In this document: positions 41,401 through 43,508 of the stretch, one piece after another
How the letters are laid out: each line of letters opens with the position of its first letter
Position numbering within the stretch: the stretch's first letter is position 1
Assembly: GCA_900128565.1 (NCBI GenBank)
Contig: LT635931.1
Coordinates: 1-43,508, forward strand
From: Stramenopiles sp. TOSAG23-6
Lineage: Eukaryota; Sar
Reading direction: 5' to 3'
Length of the DNA: 43,508 nt
Made by a program: the position numbers and the translations under genes
The notes under the pieces: model-generated
Databases searched by the model: none
Told to the model about the DNA's origin: nothing
Seen by the model: the letters and a program-made list of their open reading frames with translations, nothing else

Positions 41401-43508
41401 GACTTCACCTGTCCAATTTATATCTCCTACTCCTCGCCATCGAATATCAATAGATCCACCAGAGCTACGAGCATTTGCAACGCGCACTGTTGCTTCACAT
41501 TTTGTAATTTCATTACCATCTGTATCAATATCATATACACGCAATGAGACTTCTGGACGCCGCAATCGACTCAATGATAATTTCGCTGTTTCATTTGGCC
41601 ATGATGGTGACCAACTCTTTAGTATTTTAGATGTTTCTACCGCTTTGGAACATGGTAATGGTGTTGTAAACCCCTTTGTAGCTCGTGCCATTTTCTGTTC
41701 CCAGGGCTCGCCTTCTTCACCAGCAACAAAACGCACAAAAGTCATGCGATCATCCACATTATTAGGTCCATCAAGATTAGTTACTTCATTGATAGTCATA
41801 TGTATTGATGTCGTTTTTGATTGCTTCATTTGATTGCCACTTTCAACCTTTGTGATTATCGCATCTACTAAATTATCTGAACGAGTTTTGTTTAACATTG
41901 TTTGTTCACGCGAAGCAAATGCTCGTTTAAACATTTTGTATGCCTGTCGACGTCTTATGACATTCTGTATTATCGTTGCTGCATTTGTTTGAGAATTACC
42001 AAGTGATATGACAGAAATTGCATTTTTCAAAGCAATATCTGTGGGTCTACTAGAAAAAGTAATAATTCTACGCTGTTTTGCACTTGACGATACAATTCTT
42101 TTAATGTCTGAAAAAGGCAATTCATCAAGGCTATTTCCAGATATGAGCATAAATGAGTTTTCCTTTGAAAGTGTAGGGTCACATTTGATTGAAGTTATAT
42201 ACATCCCAGCTTCGACTCCTTGAGATTCTAATGGACCAGGCATTCCATTCGAATTAAGTGTAAATGAAGCAATTTTTGCCCCAATGCCACCAAAGCCTTG
42301 TTCCATTTCGCAAAATAAGGACCCAGGATTAACTTTAACAACTATTGTTCGTCGCCTTATGCGCCCTAATTCTTCAAGCGTTATTTTTTTATCTCCTTGA
42401 ATGAGAGGGCGTTCCCATGAAATTAGCAGCGAGCCAGCCATTTTACCTGCGAGCGTGGCCATGGGAATACTGACAATACCATTAGAAGTACGCGTATTTG
42501 CTACCTCGAGCACACCATGGCACAGAATCTTTTCTGATACATTATCAAATACATCTTCTACACCACGCTCAATTATACAAAAGGTAATTTCCGGATTAAC
42601 TAAACTATTAATAGTGATCCATTTGGAAGTACCCCATATTTGATTCGAAGCTTTTGGGCGAGTAGACCAAGATGCTTCATGAGTGTACATCGGAGAGTCT
42701 CTAATATGTGTGTTTTGTTTAGTTCCAAGTCTTTTATATTTAGTTTCCCAAGTTTCACCTATTTCTCCTGATCTTACTCTAATAAATATTTTACCCTTAG
42801 TTGACCTTTTTGGTGATGAAATCTCAACAGACTTCAAAGCAGTGATTTTTATATCTGAACCTAATACCATTGGTATGTGTGTTCTATTATCTCTACCACC
42901 GAGAGACACATCATGACTGTATTCTTTTGAATGCTGTTGTGCAAGCCATTTTCGTACCGATTTTTGCAGTATTTTACATGCGTTCTTGCGTCTATTTCCC
43001 TTCAAAATTTTCAACACTTCAACTTTTATAGCTGCTTCCGATGGTCGATTACTAAATGTTAGACACCTAGTTAATTTCTGTTTAACTTTGAGTATTAAAA
43101 TAACATCATCATACATGGCATCTCCAACATCGGTGTCATCAATATCTATGAGATACATGTATGGTGAAACAATATTTCAAAAAGTTGTTTTTTTTTGTTA
43201 AAATACAAAATTTTGTAGAAAACAAAATTTAGATGAAAATATCCATTGCAAAACGTACATGTTTGGAAGTATACCAGATTTTTCAAGTGGCCCTGGTCGA
43301 CCATCAACGAGTTTGAAATAAACAAGTCTTACACCAACTCCGCCAAACCCCGGAGCAAATGCAGCGCCAATTGGCCCAGGCTCGCAGACAACTTTAACTT
43401 TTTTACGATTTACCACTGATTTAATACGCGATTTTTGTGCTTGGCCCATCACCCGCTCCCAATGTATTTTAACAAGACCAGACTTTTGTTTTTGGTGCTG
43501 AGAGAGGA
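32485..43508 (-). CDS. Giant multidomain scaffold (C2-like/PDZ modules, IQ array, SH3, EF-hand), 5' end missing
   Basis: Exon 43259-43508 (open at the edge) joins exon 32485-43156; more than 3,630 residues are visible. The first third repeats a module: PDZ-like (PGFGGLGVRV...GMYL), a short IQ helix, then a C2-like domain ending in SWER. PDZ-like units lie near 43400-43050, 42355-42030, 41310-41030, 40380-40090, 39370-39070, 38870-38620 and 35935-35690. Seven tandem IQ motifs follow (38520-38038), then three SH3 domains (ALYDY-type, DGWWEGETP) near 38025-37865, 37690-37525 and 37415-37260, more IQ motifs, two copies of NPHVTPRG, EF-hand-like segments and a C-terminal coiled coil. It probably binds calmodulin and assembles membrane or cytoskeletal complexes. 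No known family has this order. Confidence 0.88.
38038..38520 (-). repeat. Coding minisatellite: seven 69-bp IQ-motif units
   Basis: Each unit encodes 23 residues of the type AATKLQAHQRGKVQRRKT. Units 1/3 (AHQRG..QRRKT) and 2/4 (AYQRG) alternate, so a 138-bp dimer was duplicated after the monomer. The last unit is the most diverged. Confidence 0.92.
43157..43258 (-). repeat. Introner-like GT-AT intron of the giant scaffold gene
   Basis: CAT|GTACG ... CATACAT|GTA, 102 bp, diverged core (branch-like ATTTTAAC). GT-AT rebuilds LPNMYLIDIDD, matching the GMYL motif of the other PDZ-like units. Confidence 0.85.

Overview
The window is nuclear DNA from a unicellular eukaryote. It carries a ubiquitin-eL40 fusion, ribosomal protein eS8, a eukaryotic-length GMP synthase, a tubulin-tyrosine-ligase-like protein, RING ubiquitin ligases and a Ty1/copia retrotransposon. 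The DNA is AT-rich, genes lie close together on both strands, and many proteins are modular (IQ, PDZ, SH3 and EF-hand combinations). This fits a stramenopile or other SAR-type protist, but nothing here fixes the lineage.

Layout. A PI3/4-kinase-family gene (minus) runs off the left edge. Next is a 9.56 kb LTR retrotransposon (1595-11158, minus) with two 375-bp LTRs that look identical and a 5-bp target duplication; it sits about 70 bp upstream of an ankyrin/EF-hand gene. A dense block follows: PA-domain RING ligase, UCH deubiquitinase, GMP synthase, a small membrane protein, eS8, ubiquitin-eL40, an unknown protein and a TTL-like ligase. Then come a GC-rich ATP-grasp-like gene between two copies of a short direct repeat, a membrane RING ligase, a Tim21/Coa1-like mitochondrial protein, a methyltransferase and a secreted protein of unknown function. 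The right quarter is one giant scaffold gene (more than 3,600 residues, minus) built from C2-like/PDZ modules, a 7 x 69-bp IQ array, SH3 domains and EF-hands; it runs off the right edge.

The main discovery is a family of 16 short introns (90-154 bp where complete) in eight genes. They are recognisably related in sequence. They start GTAYG, carry a palindromic TTCGTACGAA core and a branch-point-like TACCTAAC, and end in ACAT with no AG. In 14 of the 15 introns whose two ends are visible, the reading frame is restored by GT...AT excision; in 13 of 16 the upstream exon also ends in AT, like a target-site duplication. They look like introner-type mobile introns with a non-AG 3' splice site. The eS8 gene has an ordinary GT-AG intron with none of these motifs, so two intron classes coexist.

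Several genes concern ubiquitin (ubiquitin-eL40, UCH, two RING ligases) and several concern Ca2+/calmodulin (four EF-hands in one gene, more than 20 IQ motifs in another). There is no sign that the neighbours form a pathway; apart from divergent pairs that probably share promoters, they look like a normal eukaryotic gene mix.
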